64,000 bases of DNA from Novosphingobium sp049354825 (GCF_049354825.1 NZ_CP186480.1:682001-746000); one strand, 5' to 3'. Positions 15,803 to 24,541 are shown, counted from the first letter of the stretch. The notes: generated by a model not told the origin, from the sequence alone. Numbers and translations: made by a program.

Positions 15803-17131
15803 ATGGCCGACAGGGCCGACAGTCCTCATGCCGGGCGCGGCAATCTCTCGCCGCTAAGCCTGCACGTTCCCGAGCCGCACTTTCGCCCCGGTGACCCGGT
15901 CGACTACTCGTTCCTCGACATCCCGCCGGTCGGCCAGGCACCGCGTCCGGACGAGGCTTGCGAGGCGAAGGAAACCCACCCGCTCTGCCTCGACATGGTG
16001 CGCGTGCTTGGCGAGGACAATCGCGCCCATGGCGCCTGGGATCCGAAGCTCGATCCAGACACGCTGCGCAAGATCCTCAGCACGATGGCGCTGGTGCGCG
16101 CGTTCGATGACCGGATGTATCGCGGCCAGCGCCAGGGCAAGACCAGCTTCTACATGAAGTGCACCGGGGAGGAGGCGACCAGCGTCGCCGCCGCTTATGC
16201 GCTGGCCAGCGACGACATGGTGTTCCCCAGCTATCGCCAGCAGGGGATACTGCTCGCCCGCGGCTACCCGATGGTCGAGATGATCAACCAGATCTACTCG
16301 AACCGCGGCGACAAGCTGAAAGGCCGTCAGCTGCCGATCATGTATTCGAGTCGGGCGCACAATTTCTTCACCATCAGCGGCAACCTTGCAACGCAGCTGC
16401 CGCAGGCGGCCGGCTGGGCGATGGCAAGCGCGATCAAGGGCGATACCCGCCTTGCCGCCGCGTGGGTGGGTGAGGGCAGTACGGCCGAGGGCGACTATCA
16501 CGCCGCCCTGACGTTCGCCGCGGTCTACAACGCGCCGGTAATCTTCAACGTGGTCAACAACCAGTGGGCCATTTCCAGCTTCTCGGGCTTCGCCGGGGCT
16601 GAGCGCACGACGTTCGCCGCGCGCGCGATCGGGTACGGCATCGCCGGCCTGAGGGTCGATGGCAACGACCCGCTGGCGGTCTATGCGGCCGAGCGGTGGG
16701 CTGCCAACCGCGCCCGCGCCAACAAGGGCCCGACGCTGATCGAGCACTTCAGCTACCGCGCCGAAGGCCACTCCACCTCCGACGACCCCAGCGCCTATCG
16801 CAGCGCTCAGGAGCGCGAGGAGTGGCCGCTGGGCGATCCGATCATGCGCCTGAAGAATCACCTGATCGAACTGGGTGAGTGGAGCGACGAGCAGCACGAG
16901 GCGATGGATCGCGAGCACGTAGAGGCGGTCAAGGCGGCTACCAAGGAGGCGGAAAAGAACGGCATCCTGGGTCATGGCCTGCACCATCCCTTCCACACGA
17001 TGTTCGAGGACGTTTACGAGGAATTGCCCTGGCACCTCGAGGAGCAGGCCGCGCAGGCCATTCGTGAGCGCCAGGTCAAGTGGCCGGGTTCGCTTGACGG
17101 CGATGGCGCCGGACGGGAGGCAGGCCGATGA
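15803..17131 (+). CDS. bkdA1: Branched-chain 2-oxoacid dehydrogenase E1 alpha
   Basis: A 442-residue E1 alpha subunit. It catalyses thiamine-diphosphate-dependent decarboxylation of branched-chain 2-oxoacids from Val, Leu and Ile. The BCKDH-type N-terminal extension (about 75 residues) precedes the core. The ThDP motif runs from GEG at 223-225 (AAWVGEGSTAEGDYHAAL) to VNNQWAISS, and the phosphorylation-loop-like segment RAEGHSTSDDPSAYR is typical of BCKDH rather than pyruvate dehydrogenase. The downstream gene overlaps by four bases (ATGA). The strong upstream promoter-operator suggests substrate-inducible control. The E3 subunit is not encoded in the window. Confidence 0.94.
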   Translation: MADRADSPHAGRGNLSPLSLHVPEPHFRPGDPVDYSFLDIPPVGQAPRPDEACEAKETHPLCLDMVRVLGEDNRAHGAWDPKLDPDTLRKILSTMALVRAFDDRMYRGQRQGKTSFYMKCTGEEATSVAAAYALASDDMVFPSYRQQGILLARGYPMVEMINQIYSNRGDKLKGRQLPIMYSSRAHNFFTISGNLATQLPQAAGWAMASAIKGDTRLAAAWVGEGSTAEGDYHAALTFAAVYNAPVIFNVVNNQWAISSFSGFAGAERTTFAARAIGYGIAGLRVDGNDPLAVYAAERWAANRARANKGPTLIEHFSYRAEGHSTSDDPSAYRSAQEREEWPLGDPIMRLKNHLIELGEWSDEQHEAMDREHVEAVKAATKEAEKNGILGHGLHHPFHTMFEDVYEELPWHLEEQAAQAIRERQVKWPGSLDGDGAGREAGR

Positions 17132-18195
17132 TCGAGGACGCCACGGTGAGCTTGACCGCGCAGGAGCCAAATGGCGCGCCGACCCGCCGCCTCAACATGA
17201 TCGAGGCGATCAACGACGCGCTTGGCGTGATGATGGCGCACGATCCCGCCGTGGTCATATTCGGTGAAGATGCCGGCTATTTCGGCGGCGTCTTTCGCGC
17301 CACTGCCGGCCTGCAGGAAAAGTTCGGCAAGAGCCGCGTCTTCGACACGCCGATCAACGAGTGCGGCATCATCGGGGCGGCGGTTGGCATGGCGGCCTAT
17401 GGCCTGCGCCCGGTGCCCGAGATCCAGTTTGCCGATTACATTTACCCGGGCCTCGACCAGTTGATCTCCGAGGCCGCGCGCCTGCGCTATCGCTCGGCCG
17501 GCGAGTTCACCGCCCAGATCACCGTGCGCAGCCCTTTCGGCGGTGGCATCTTCGGCGGCCAGACCCACAGCCAGAGCCCTGAGGCGATCTTCACCCACGT
17601 CGCCGGCTTGAAGACAGTGATCCCCAGCACGCCGCACGATGCCAAAGGCCTGCTCATCGCCGCGATCGAGGACGACGATCCGGTCATCTTCTTCGAGCCG
17701 AAGCGCATCTACAACGGGCCGTTCTCGGGCTATTACGACAAGCCGGTCGAACCGTGGAAAGCGCATCCCGACAGCGCGGTACCCGAAGGCCATTACAGGA
17801 TTCCCCTCGGCAAGGCGCGCACCGTGCGCGCCGGCGAGGCGATGACCGTGCTGGCCTACGGCACGATGGTGCACGTTGCCGCCGCGGTGATCGCCGAAAA
17901 AGGCATCGATGCCGAAATCATCGATCTGCGCACGCTGGTCCCCCTCGACATCGAGGCGATCGAAACTTCGGTGAAGAAAACCGGCAAATGCATGATCGTT
18001 CACGAAGCGACACGCACCGGCGGCTTCGGCGCCGAGCTGTCCGCGCTGGTGCAGGAACGCTGTTTCCATCATCTCGAGGCGCCGATCGAGCGCGTCACCG
18101 GTTTTGACACCCCGTATCCCCACAGCCTCGAATGGGCCTATTTCCCCGGCCCGGTTCGCATCGGCGAGGCGCTAGACCGTCTCATTAAGGACTGA
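17128..18195 (+). CDS. bkdA2: Branched-chain 2-oxoacid dehydrogenase E1 beta
   Basis: A 355-residue E1 beta subunit, the transketolase-like partner of E1 alpha. Typical segments: NMIEAINDALGVMMAHDPAV, FGEDAGYFGGVFRAT, RVFDTPINECGIIGAAVGMA, PEIQFADYIYPGLDQLISEAARLRYRS and the C-terminal EAIETSVKKTGKCMIVHEATRTGGFGAEL. It overlaps E1 alpha by four bases and lies five bases before E2, so the three genes form one operon. Confidence 0.95.
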   Translation: MIEDATVSLTAQEPNGAPTRRLNMIEAINDALGVMMAHDPAVVIFGEDAGYFGGVFRATAGLQEKFGKSRVFDTPINECGIIGAAVGMAAYGLRPVPEIQFADYIYPGLDQLISEAARLRYRSAGEFTAQITVRSPFGGGIFGGQTHSQSPEAIFTHVAGLKTVIPSTPHDAKGLLIAAIEDDDPVIFFEPKRIYNGPFSGYYDKPVEPWKAHPDSAVPEGHYRIPLGKARTVRAGEAMTVLAYGTMVHVAAAVIAEKGIDAEIIDLRTLVPLDIEAIETSVKKTGKCMIVHEATRTGGFGAELSALVQERCFHHLEAPIERVTGFDTPYPHSLEWAYFPGPVRIGEALDRLIKD

Positions 18196-18200
18196 TCGCA

Positions 18201-19502
18201 ATGGGCACCTACACGTTTCGCCTCCCCGACATCGGCGAAGGCATAGCCGAGGCCGAGATTGTCGCCTGGCACGTTGCCGTGGGCGACACTGTCGAGGAAG
18301 ACGGCCGCCTTGCCGACATGATGACCGACAAGGCCACGGTCGAAATGGAGAGCCCGGTGTCGGGCAAGGTCGTCTCGGTCGCGGGCGAGGTCGGCGACGT
18401 GATCGCGATCGGCTCCACGTTGGTCGTGATCGAGACCGAAGGGGACGCGGCCGCCGAGGCTCCGGCGACGCGTGCCGAGGAGGTCGTCGAGCGGATCGAG
18501 AACGAGACCCCGCAGGCCGTCAACGAGGAACGCGCGGGCGAAGCGGCGCCCGAGCCTGCTGCGCCCCCTCCCGCCGAGCCGGTCTCGTCGCCCGCACCCA
18601 AGCCTGCTCCGGCCGTAGCGCCTGCGCCCGCCAAGGTACTCGCCAGCCCGGCCGTTCGCGCCCGGGCCGCAGATCTGGGCATCGACCTGGGCCAGGTCGC
18701 GCCGTCGGAGGAGGGCCGCGTCCGCCACGCCGATCTCGACGCGTTCCTGTCATACAACAGCTCGGGTGGGTACCGTCCGGCGGGCGGCAAGCGCGCCGAC
18801 GAGCAGGTCAAGGTCATCGGCCTGCGCCGCCGGATCGCCGAGAACATGGCCGCGGCCAAACGCAATATCCCGCACTTCACGTATGTCGAGGAGATCGACG
18901 TGACCGCGCTCGAAGATATGCGCGCTCAGCTCAATGCCGGACGCGGCGACAAGCCAAAGCTGACGATGCTGCCTTTGCTGATCGCCGCGATCACGAAAAC
19001 GTTGCCGGCGTTCCCGATGCTCAACGCGCGGTACGACGACGAGGCGGGGGTGGTGACCCGGCACGGCGACGTTCACCTCGGCATGGCGACGCAAACCCCC
19101 GGCGGCCTTATGGTCCCGGTGATCCGCGACGCGCAGGACCGCAATATCTGGCAGCTCGCGCGCGAGATCGTGCGGCTGGCCGAGGCGGCCCGCAGTGGCA
19201 CCGCCAAGAGCGAGGAACTATCCGGCTCGACGCTGACCGTCACCAGCCTCGGCCCGCTTGGCGGCGTGGCGACCACCCCCGTCATCAACCGCCCCGAAGT
19301 GGCGATCATCGGCCCCAACCGGATCGTCGAGCGTCCGATGTTCGTGACCGATGGCATGGGCGGAGAGCGGATCGAGAAGCGCAAGCTGATGAACCTGTCG
19401 ATCTCCTGCGATCACCGCGTGGTCGACGGGTGGGACGCGGCAAGCTTCGTCCAGGCACTCAGGAAACTCATCGAAACCCCGGTGCTGTTGCTGGCCGATT
19501 AA
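18201..19502 (+). CDS. bkdB: Branched-chain 2-oxoacid dehydrogenase E2 (dihydrolipoyl acyltransferase)
   Basis: A 433-residue E2. A single N-terminal lipoyl domain has Lys44 in MTDKATVEM as the lipoylation site. An Ala/Pro/Glu linker (about residues 85-150) leads to the peripheral E1/E3-binding domain (SPAVRARAADLGIDLGQV, about 150-187), another linker and the acyltransferase core, which ends in the catalytic SCDHRVVDGWDAA (His about 405). It transfers the branched acyl group to CoA. It is the last gene of the operon; the dihydrolipoamide dehydrogenase must be supplied from elsewhere. Confidence 0.94.
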   Translation: MGTYTFRLPDIGEGIAEAEIVAWHVAVGDTVEEDGRLADMMTDKATVEMESPVSGKVVSVAGEVGDVIAIGSTLVVIETEGDAAAEAPATRAEEVVERIENETPQAVNEERAGEAAPEPAAPPPAEPVSSPAPKPAPAVAPAPAKVLASPAVRARAADLGIDLGQVAPSEEGRVRHADLDAFLSYNSSGGYRPAGGKRADEQVKVIGLRRRIAENMAAAKRNIPHFTYVEEIDVTALEDMRAQLNAGRGDKPKLTMLPLLIAAITKTLPAFPMLNARYDDEAGVVTRHGDVHLGMATQTPGGLMVPVIRDAQDRNIWQLAREIVRLAEAARSGTAKSEELSGSTLTVTSLGPLGGVATTPVINRPEVAIIGPNRIVERPMFVTDGMGGERIEKRKLMNLSISCDHRVVDGWDAASFVQALRKLIETPVLLLAD

Positions 19503-19541
19503 GGCCGCGTTAGCATCGCGCCGGGACCAGGAGACCGGCCG

Positions 19542-20120
19542 ATGGAAAAGGACCCGCGCGTCGATGCCTACATGGCAACGGTTGGCGCCTTCGCTCAGCC
19601 GCTGTTCGCGCATATCCGCAAAGTGGTGCACGCGGCGATGCCCGATGGCGCCGAGACGCTCAAGTGGGGCAAGCCTACCTTCGCCTACAAGGGGAAGAAC
19701 GTCGCCACGTTTGCGGCTTTCAAGCAGCACGCGATGCTGGCCATTCACGGCACCGGCCGCCAGGGCGAGGGCGAGGAAGGCGGCAAGCTCACCTCGCTCG
19801 CCGACTTGCCCAGCGATGCCGACCTGGCAACGGCGCTGGCCGACGCCTGCCGGCGCATCGATACCCAAGGATCGGCGGTGAAGCGCAAGGCGCCGGTCAA
19901 GCCGAGGCCCGAAATCCCGATCCCGCCCGAGTTCGCGGCCGCGCTGGAGGGAAGTCCGAAGGCCAAAGCGACACTCGATGGCTTCGGCAAGACGCACCGT
20001 CACGACTATCTGGAATGGATTACCGGGGCCAAGCGTCCCGAGACGCGCGACAAACGTATCGCCGAAGCCGTCGAGTGGCTGGCCGAAGGCAAGACGCGGA
20101 TGTGGAAGTACGAGAGATAG
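19542..20120 (+). CDS. YdeI/OmpD-associated family protein (DUF1801 + C-terminal YdeI domain)
   Basis: A 192-residue cytoplasmic protein. Its N-terminal DUF1801 half (MPDGAETLKWGKPTFAYKGKNV) is followed by the YdeI-type C-terminal domain (IPPEFAAALEGSPKAKATLDGF, HRHDYLEWITGAKRPETRDKRIAEAVEWLAEG). The family is widespread and linked to peptide resistance in some bacteria, but its biochemical function is not established. CCAGGAGA lies ten bases before the ATG. It has no obvious link to the bkd operon 40 bases upstream. Confidence 0.85.
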   Translation: MEKDPRVDAYMATVGAFAQPLFAHIRKVVHAAMPDGAETLKWGKPTFAYKGKNVATFAAFKQHAMLAIHGTGRQGEGEEGGKLTSLADLPSDADLATALADACRRIDTQGSAVKRKAPVKPRPEIPIPPEFAAALEGSPKAKATLDGFGKTHRHDYLEWITGAKRPETRDKRIAEAVEWLAEGKTRMWKYER

Positions 20121-20123
20121 CAG

Positions 20124-20549
20124 TCAGCGCACGATGCCGCTGAAGGCCAGGCTGCCGCTGCGCGCCGGCGCGGCAATCCGCCAGCGGACATGCGTGACGT
20201 CCTCGGGCAGGGCGCGGCGGCTGCCGACGCGCAGGGCATCGAGCTTGCCCCAGGTCCGCCCGCCATCGACCGAGACTTCTTCGGTGCCATCGGCGCTCGC
20301 CTGATAATTGACCGCGCGGGGCAGGGGATTGGTCACGATGAAGCTGCCGGCGCCGGCCTTGCGTTGCCAGTTGACGATATAGACGACCCGGTCACCGGGG
20401 CTCAGGCGGTCGGCGGGCGCAAGCGTCCGCGTGCCGCCGATTGCGCGTTCCACGAAAACGGCGGCACCGGTATCGACAAGCGGCGCAGCCAATGCCGGAG
20501 CGCCGAGGCTGGCGCCCACGGCAACCAAAATACCATTAGCAATACGCAT
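20124..20549 (-). CDS. Secreted hypothetical protein, DUF11-like fold
   Basis: A 141-residue protein with a signal peptide (MRIANGILVAVGASLGAPALAA). The mature part contains phrases such as LSPGDRVVYIVNWQRKAGAGSFIVTNPLPRAVNYQ and EEVSVDGGRTWGKL, typical of short, single DUF11-like Ig-type domains in sphingomonads. Function is unknown; it is probably periplasmic or extracellular. It is convergent with the YdeI gene, separated by three bases. Confidence 0.75.
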   Translation of the reverse strand: MRIANGILVAVGASLGAPALAAPLVDTGAAVFVERAIGGTRTLAPADRLSPGDRVVYIVNWQRKAGAGSFIVTNPLPRAVNYQASADGTEEVSVDGGRTWGKLDALRVGSRRALPEDVTHVRWRIAAPARSGSLAFSGIVR

Positions 20550-20699
20550 CGCCGATTGACCCCGATCGCCGCGCCATTGCAGCTTCGGCGCAGAGTTTGA
20601 CGGGGAGGCGCGAAAGAATGGTTAACGCGGCAAAAACCATGCTGCAAAGCTCGCATTGCTGCCGATTTCAGTGGGCCCTGAAACTCGCCCGGATAGCGG

Positions 20700-20728
20700 T
20701 TGACAGCCATTCGAGGCTGCCCTAGTGG
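20700..20728 (+). promoter_or_regulatory. Promoter for tRNA-Asp
   Basis: TTGACA (20700-20705), 17 bases, TAGTGG (20723-20728), with predicted start near 20735 and the tRNA 5' end at 20761. The -35 box is a perfect consensus. Confidence 0.65.
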
Positions 20729-20760
20729 CGCCTCTCCCAAGTGGCACCGCTTGTTTGTGG

Positions 20761-20837
20761 GCGGGTGTAGCTCAGTTGGTTAGAGTGTCGGCCTGTCACG
20801 CCGAAGGTCGCGGGTTCGAGCCCCGTCACTCGCGCCA
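20761..20837 (+). tRNA. tRNA-Asp (GTC)
   Basis: A 77-base tRNA with encoded CCA. The acceptor stem GCGGGTG pairs with CACTCGC (one G-U). The anticodon loop CTGTCAC gives anticodon GTC, and the T-arm GGGTTCGAGCCCC is canonical. It stands alone, not in an rRNA operon. Confidence 0.97.
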
Positions 20838-20864
20838 CTTGGGACATTTTCCGCCTTTCCGAAC

Positions 20865-21101
20865 CTAGCCGAAGCGGCCGGTCTCCATCCAGATCAGGAA
20901 GCGCCGCAGGGGCAGCAGCCACACGACGCCAAGCGCGATGTAGGCTATCGTCTGCACCCATACAGGCCAGGCCGACAGCCACGGGCCAAGGTATCGCGCG
21001 ATCAGCCCGCCGTAGGCCAGCAAGCCTGCCAGCAGCAGTAGTATGCCCACCGGGATCCGCCAGGTCGGCTCGGTTCGAGGCGGTTTCGGCACCTCGTTCA
21101 T
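20865..21101 (-). CDS. DUF2842 membrane protein
   Basis: A 78-residue protein with two predicted membrane helices (about residues 16-35, IPVGILLLLAGLLAYGGLIA, and 44-64, WVQTIAYIALGVVWLLPL) and the family ending LLPLRRFLIWMETGRFG. DUF2842 is a conserved alphaproteobacterial family of unknown function. Its ATG overlaps the stop of fau by four bases, so it is translationally coupled at the end of the zapA-6S-fau transcript. Confidence 0.85.
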   Translation of the reverse strand: MNEVPKPPRTEPTWRIPVGILLLLAGLLAYGGLIARYLGPWLSAWPVWVQTIAYIALGVVWLLPLRRFLIWMETGRFG

Positions 21102-21667
21102 GGCACCACCAGCCGGGTCGGGGTGACAATCGCGGACAGCATCCGGTCGTGCGCTTCGCAAGGCATTTCGGGCAGCTCCTGGACGTCCCAGGCAAGGCCG
21201 ATCGGAATCGCCTCGGGATGCTGCGCCAGCCAGCGGTCGTAATGACCGCCGCCCTGGCCCAGGCGTTCGCCCCGCGCGGTGAAGGCGATCAGGGGCACGA
21301 AGACGACCGATGGCACGACGATGCGCGCGGTCGCAGGCGGCTGGTCGGCGCCGTACGGACCCCGCTCGAGCGGAGCCTGGTCGAAGGGATCGGCCCACTG
21401 GCGAAACTGCATCGCGGCGTGGCGCTCGGCAAACCAGGGAAGGGCCACCGGGTGGCCGCGCTCGGCAAAAAAGCGCGTGTAACCGCCCGTTGGCGCCTCG
21501 TCTGCGGTATTGCGATAGAGCCCGACAGTGGCGCCGGGCGGGACCAGCGCCGCGACCGGGCCCGGTGGGCGGGACAGGATCAGCGCCGACGTCGCGGGTG
21601 AAAGCGCGGCAACGTGGGCGCGCCGCTGGTCTCGCATCGCGCGGCGCAAGGCAGGCTTGTCGGTCAA
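21098..21667 (-). CDS. fau: 5-formyltetrahydrofolate cyclo-ligase
   Basis: About 189 residues from a TTG at 21667 (reading MTDKPALRRAMRDQRRAHV), which matches the family N-terminus; an ATG at 21637 is the alternative. It converts 5-formyl-THF to 5,10-methenyl-THF with ATP. Conserved parts are VVFVPLIAFTARGERLGQGGGHYDRWLA, with the RLGQGGGYYDR-type motif, and PIGLAWDVQELPEMPCEAHDRML. The position directly after a 6S RNA is the classic ssrS-ygfA arrangement, and the reading frame cannot extend upstream without running through the RNA. Confidence 0.93.
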   Translation of the reverse strand: MTDKPALRRAMRDQRRAHVAALSPATSALILSRPPGPVAALVPPGATVGLYRNTADEAPTGGYTRFFAERGHPVALPWFAERHAAMQFRQWADPFDQAPLERGPYGADQPPATARIVVPSVVFVPLIAFTARGERLGQGGGHYDRWLAQHPEAIPIGLAWDVQELPEMPCEAHDRMLSAIVTPTRLVVP

Positions 21668-21685
21668 GGTTGGGCTTTCGCGAAG

Positions 21686-21851
21686 ATGGGTGACGGGACC
21701 ACCATGGGCCGGACCGGGGAAATCCTCTGACGCCTCGACGTCAGGTGGGGACCATATATGCCGGACCAGGGTCCAGCTAGGGACAGCCCCCAAGGATTGC
21801 TTATAGCCTCAGGGATGTTCGATCGGTTCGCACCGGGCAGTTCCCGTCGCC
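21686..21851 (-). ncRNA. ssrS: 6S RNA
   Basis: This minus-strand gap between zapA and fau is where 6S RNA lies in proteobacteria. The ends pair: GGCGACGGGAAC (21851-21840) with GGTCCCGTCACC (21700-21689), 11 of 12 positions, giving a terminal stem and a product of about 165 bases, the right size. Inside it, CCCTGAGGCTATAAGCAATCC resembles the bubble strand of E. coli 6S RNA as I recall it (CCCCUGAGCCGAUAUUUCAUACC). A TGACG/CGTCA hairpin forms the apex. 6S RNA binds the sigma-70 holoenzyme as an open-promoter mimic in stationary phase. Confidence 0.75.
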
Positions 21852-21854
21852 CTC

Positions 21855-21883
21855 CATGTAGGCGCGTCAGGCCCGATCCTCAA
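21855..21883 (-). promoter_or_regulatory. Promoter for 6S RNA within the zapA 3' end
   Basis: Minus-strand TTGAGG (21883-21878), 17 bases and TACATG (21860-21855) predict a start at about 21848, within three bases of the 6S terminal stem. The promoter straddles the zapA stop codon. Confidence 0.55.
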
Positions 21884-22187
21884 GGGCCGCGGCCAGGCTC
21901 TCCAACCGTGCCGCCAGGGATTCGAGCGCGCCGGCCATTTCGGCGTCGGCCGCCGGCGCCGCTGCAGCTGCGGAAGGCGGGGAGTTGAAGCGCTGCTGTT
22001 CCAGCTCGTCGGCCAGGAACAGCGCCGCGAACAGCAATTGCCGCGTCTCGCTCTGCCCGGCCATCGGACCAAGAGCACGGACCTTGTCGTCCACGAGCGC
22101 GCCGAGGTTACGGATCCGCTCCTCGTCCCCCGGCGACGTGGCGACGGTGTATGTGCGACCGCCGATCGTCAGCTCGACGTTGCTCAC
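21867..22187 (-). CDS. zapA: Cell division protein ZapA
   Basis: A 106-residue ZapA, which bundles FtsZ protofilaments at the division site. It opens with VELTIGGRTYTVATSPGDEERIRNLGALVDDKV, the family signature, and continues with a C-terminal coiled coil. It also carries an alanine-rich spacer (about residues 70-82). It is translationally coupled by a four-base overlap to a small upstream coiled-coil gene and divergent from tkt, a conserved alphaproteobacterial layout. Confidence 0.92.
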   Translation of the reverse strand: MSNVELTIGGRTYTVATSPGDEERIRNLGALVDDKVRALGPMAGQSETRQLLFAALFLADELEQQRFNSPPSAAAAAPAADAEMAGALESLAARLESLAAALEDRA

Positions 22188-22369
22188 GCGGGGTCCCCAA
22201 TCAGCGCGTCGAGATCGCCCAGCGTGGCGGCGACAGCGTCCTTTAGCGCGGCGTGGCGCTGCTCAAGATCGGGATCGGAGGCGTGCGGAGCGCGCGCAAC
22301 GGCGGCTTCCATCCGCGCGGCGGCGGCGGAAATGCGGGCTAACGCCGAAGTGCAGCGATCCGCGTCCAT
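22184..22369 (-). CDS. Small coiled-coil protein upstream of zapA (DUF4164-like)
   Basis: A 61-residue gene beginning MDADRCTSALARISAAAARM and ending DLDALIGDPA. It is almost wholly helical with heptad-like spacing and no membrane segment. The start overlaps nothing and the stop overlaps zapA ATG by four bases, so the two are coupled. Rhizobia and relatives have a DUF4164 coiled-coil gene in this position; membership here is inferred from position and character, not clear sequence identity. A role with ZapA at the divisome is a guess. Confidence 0.6.
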   Translation of the reverse strand: MDADRCTSALARISAAAARMEAAVARAPHASDPDLEQRHAALKDAVAATLGDLDALIGDPA

Positions 22370-22538
22370 CGCCGGTGCGCTACTCCAAAAGCACGCGCCG
22401 GCAAAGTCTTGCAGGCGGATTGTCCCACAGGTTTGAAGCGCGGGCGTCGTCGCCCGCTCGCCTTGACGGGGCGCGGCCCGTGCGCAAGGGAGACCCGGCA
22501 CCGAATCGCGCCCGTTTCCAAGCCGGAGCAGCCCACCG

Positions 22539-24515
22539 ATGAGCCTCGATCCCGCCCGCCTCGCGCCCATGGCCAATGCCATCCGCGCGTTGGCGATGGA
22601 CGCCGTGCAAGCGGCGAATTCCGGCCATCCGGGCATGCCGATGGGCATGGCCGATGTCGCCACCGTCCTGTTCGACAAGTACCTGAAGTTCGATCCGGCA
22701 GCCCCCGGCTGGCCGGACCGCGACCGCTTCATCCTGTCGGCCGGGCATGGCTCGATGCTGCTGTACGCGCTGCTCTACCTGACCGGTTACGACGCGCCGA
22801 CGATCGACGACATCCGCACCTTCCGCCAGCTCCACAGCCCCTGCGCCGGCCACCCCGAGAATATCGAGATCGACGGCGTGGAATGCACCACCGGGCCGCT
22901 CGGCCAGGGGCTGGCAATGGCAGTCGGCATGGCGATCGCGGAACGGCATCTCAACGCCGAATTCGGCGACGACCTGGTCGATCACAACACCTGGACGGTC
23001 GCCGGCGATGGTTGCCTGATGGAAGGCATCAACCACGAAGCAGTCGGGCTGGCCGGCCACCTGGCCCTGAACAAGCTCAAGGTTCTGTGGGATTCCAATA
23101 AAATTACGATCGACGGCGCGACCAGCCTGTCGACCTGCGAGGACGTGCTGGCGCGCTATCGCGCCTCGGGCTGGGACACGTTCGAGTGCGACGGCCACGA
23201 CTATGCCGACATCGATCGCGCGCTGGGCAAGGCTGCCAGGTCGGCCAAGCCCGCCATCGTCGCCTGCCACACGATCATCGGCAAAGGCGCGCCCAACAAG
23301 CAGGGAAGCGAAAAGGTCCACGGCAGCGCGCTGGGCGCCGACGAGGTCGCCGCGGCGCGCAAGGAGCTGCTCTGGACCGCCGAGCCGTTCGCGATACCGG
23401 ACGGCATCCTGGCCGACTGGCGCAGCCTGGGTGAGCGCGGCGCGCTGGCCCACGAAGCCTGGGCCGAACGGGCCCGCAAGAACGCGCAGGGCGACGCCTA
23501 TGCAGCGCGTATGGCGGGCGATCTGCCCCTGCTGGACGGCTGGCACGCCTACAAGGCCGAACTGACCGAAAAAATGCCCAACGTCGCCACCCGCAAGGCG
23601 AGCGAGAACGCGCTGACGGTGCTGACGAAGGCTGTTCCGGCGCTGATCGGCGGATCGGCCGACCTGACCCCGTCGAACAACACGATGACACCGTCGACCG
23701 GGCCGATGACCGCCGAGGACTATTCGGGCCGCTATCTTCACTACGGCATCCGCGAATTCGGCATGGCCGCGGCGATGAACGGCATGGCGCTGCACGGCGG
23801 GATTATCCCCTATGGCGGCACCTTCCTGGTGTTCAGCGATTACTGCCGCAACGCCATTCGCCTGGCGGCGCTGCAGCAGGCGCACACCACCTTCGTGTTC
23901 ACGCACGATTCGATCGGGCTGGGCGAGGACGGGCCGACGCACCAGCCGATCGAGCATCTCGCCGCGCTGCGGGCGATCCCCGGCCTCAAGGTCTATCGCC
24001 CGGCCGATGCGCTCGAAACCGCGGAGTGCTGGGAACTGGCGCTGGAACGCAAGGACGGACCGAGCCTGCTGGCGCTGAGCCGCCAGAACCTGCCGGCGCT
24101 GCGCAACCAGGCCGACGCCAACCTCTGCGCAAAGGGCGCGTACAAGCTGGTATCCGCGGCCGCCGATCGCCGGGTCGTGCTGCTCGCCACCGGCAGCGAG
24201 GTGCACCTCGCGGTCGAATGCGCACAGGCGCTGGAAGCGGACGGCATCGGGGCCGACGTGGTTTCGATGCCGTGCTGGGAGCTCTACGACAGCCAGGACG
24301 AAACCTACAAATCGTCGCTTATCCCTGAAGGCGCGTTGGCCGTCTCGATCGAGGCGGGCAGCACGATGGGCTGGCACAAGTATGTCGGCCGCGACGGCCT
24401 CACCATCGGGCTGGACCATTTCGGGCTTTCGGCTCCGGCCGAAGACCTGTTTCCGTACTTCGGGTTCACTTCATCGGCCATCGTGCCGCAGATCAAGCGC
24501 AGGCTGGGCCTCTGA
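22539..24515 (+). CDS. tkt: Transketolase
   Basis: A 658-residue transketolase of the usual length. It transfers two-carbon units between sugar phosphates in the pentose phosphate pathway. Evidence: NSGHPGMPMGMADVA, the ThDP motif GDGCLMEGINHEAVGLAGHL...WDSNKITIDG, HTIIGKGAPNKQGSEKVHG, and the pyrimidine-domain motif THDSIGLGEDGPTHQPIEHLAALRAIPGL. It is the first gene of the tkt-gap-MOSC-pgk cluster and is divergent from the zapA block. Confidence 0.97.
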   Translation: MSLDPARLAPMANAIRALAMDAVQAANSGHPGMPMGMADVATVLFDKYLKFDPAAPGWPDRDRFILSAGHGSMLLYALLYLTGYDAPTIDDIRTFRQLHSPCAGHPENIEIDGVECTTGPLGQGLAMAVGMAIAERHLNAEFGDDLVDHNTWTVAGDGCLMEGINHEAVGLAGHLALNKLKVLWDSNKITIDGATSLSTCEDVLARYRASGWDTFECDGHDYADIDRALGKAARSAKPAIVACHTIIGKGAPNKQGSEKVHGSALGADEVAAARKELLWTAEPFAIPDGILADWRSLGERGALAHEAWAERARKNAQGDAYAARMAGDLPLLDGWHAYKAELTEKMPNVATRKASENALTVLTKAVPALIGGSADLTPSNNTMTPSTGPMTAEDYSGRYLHYGIREFGMAAAMNGMALHGGIIPYGGTFLVFSDYCRNAIRLAALQQAHTTFVFTHDSIGLGEDGPTHQPIEHLAALRAIPGLKVYRPADALETAECWELALERKDGPSLLALSRQNLPALRNQADANLCAKGAYKLVSAAADRRVVLLATGSEVHLAVECAQALEADGIGADVVSMPCWELYDSQDETYKSSLIPEGALAVSIEAGSTMGWHKYVGRDGLTIGLDHFGLSAPAEDLFPYFGFTSSAIVPQIKRRLGL

Positions 24516-24541
24516 GGGCCCCAACAGGGAGACGATTTTTC

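Noticed and set aside
21801..21851. Plus-strand stretch resembling the 5' end of E. coli 6S RNA
   Set aside because: The plus-strand copy would run into zapA antisense; the minus-strand RNA with paired ends and standard synteny explains the region better.
22380..24419. 679-codon minus-strand frame opposite tkt
   Set aside because: Same high-GC antisense effect; the plus strand is a complete transketolase and the minus product has no recognisable motif.
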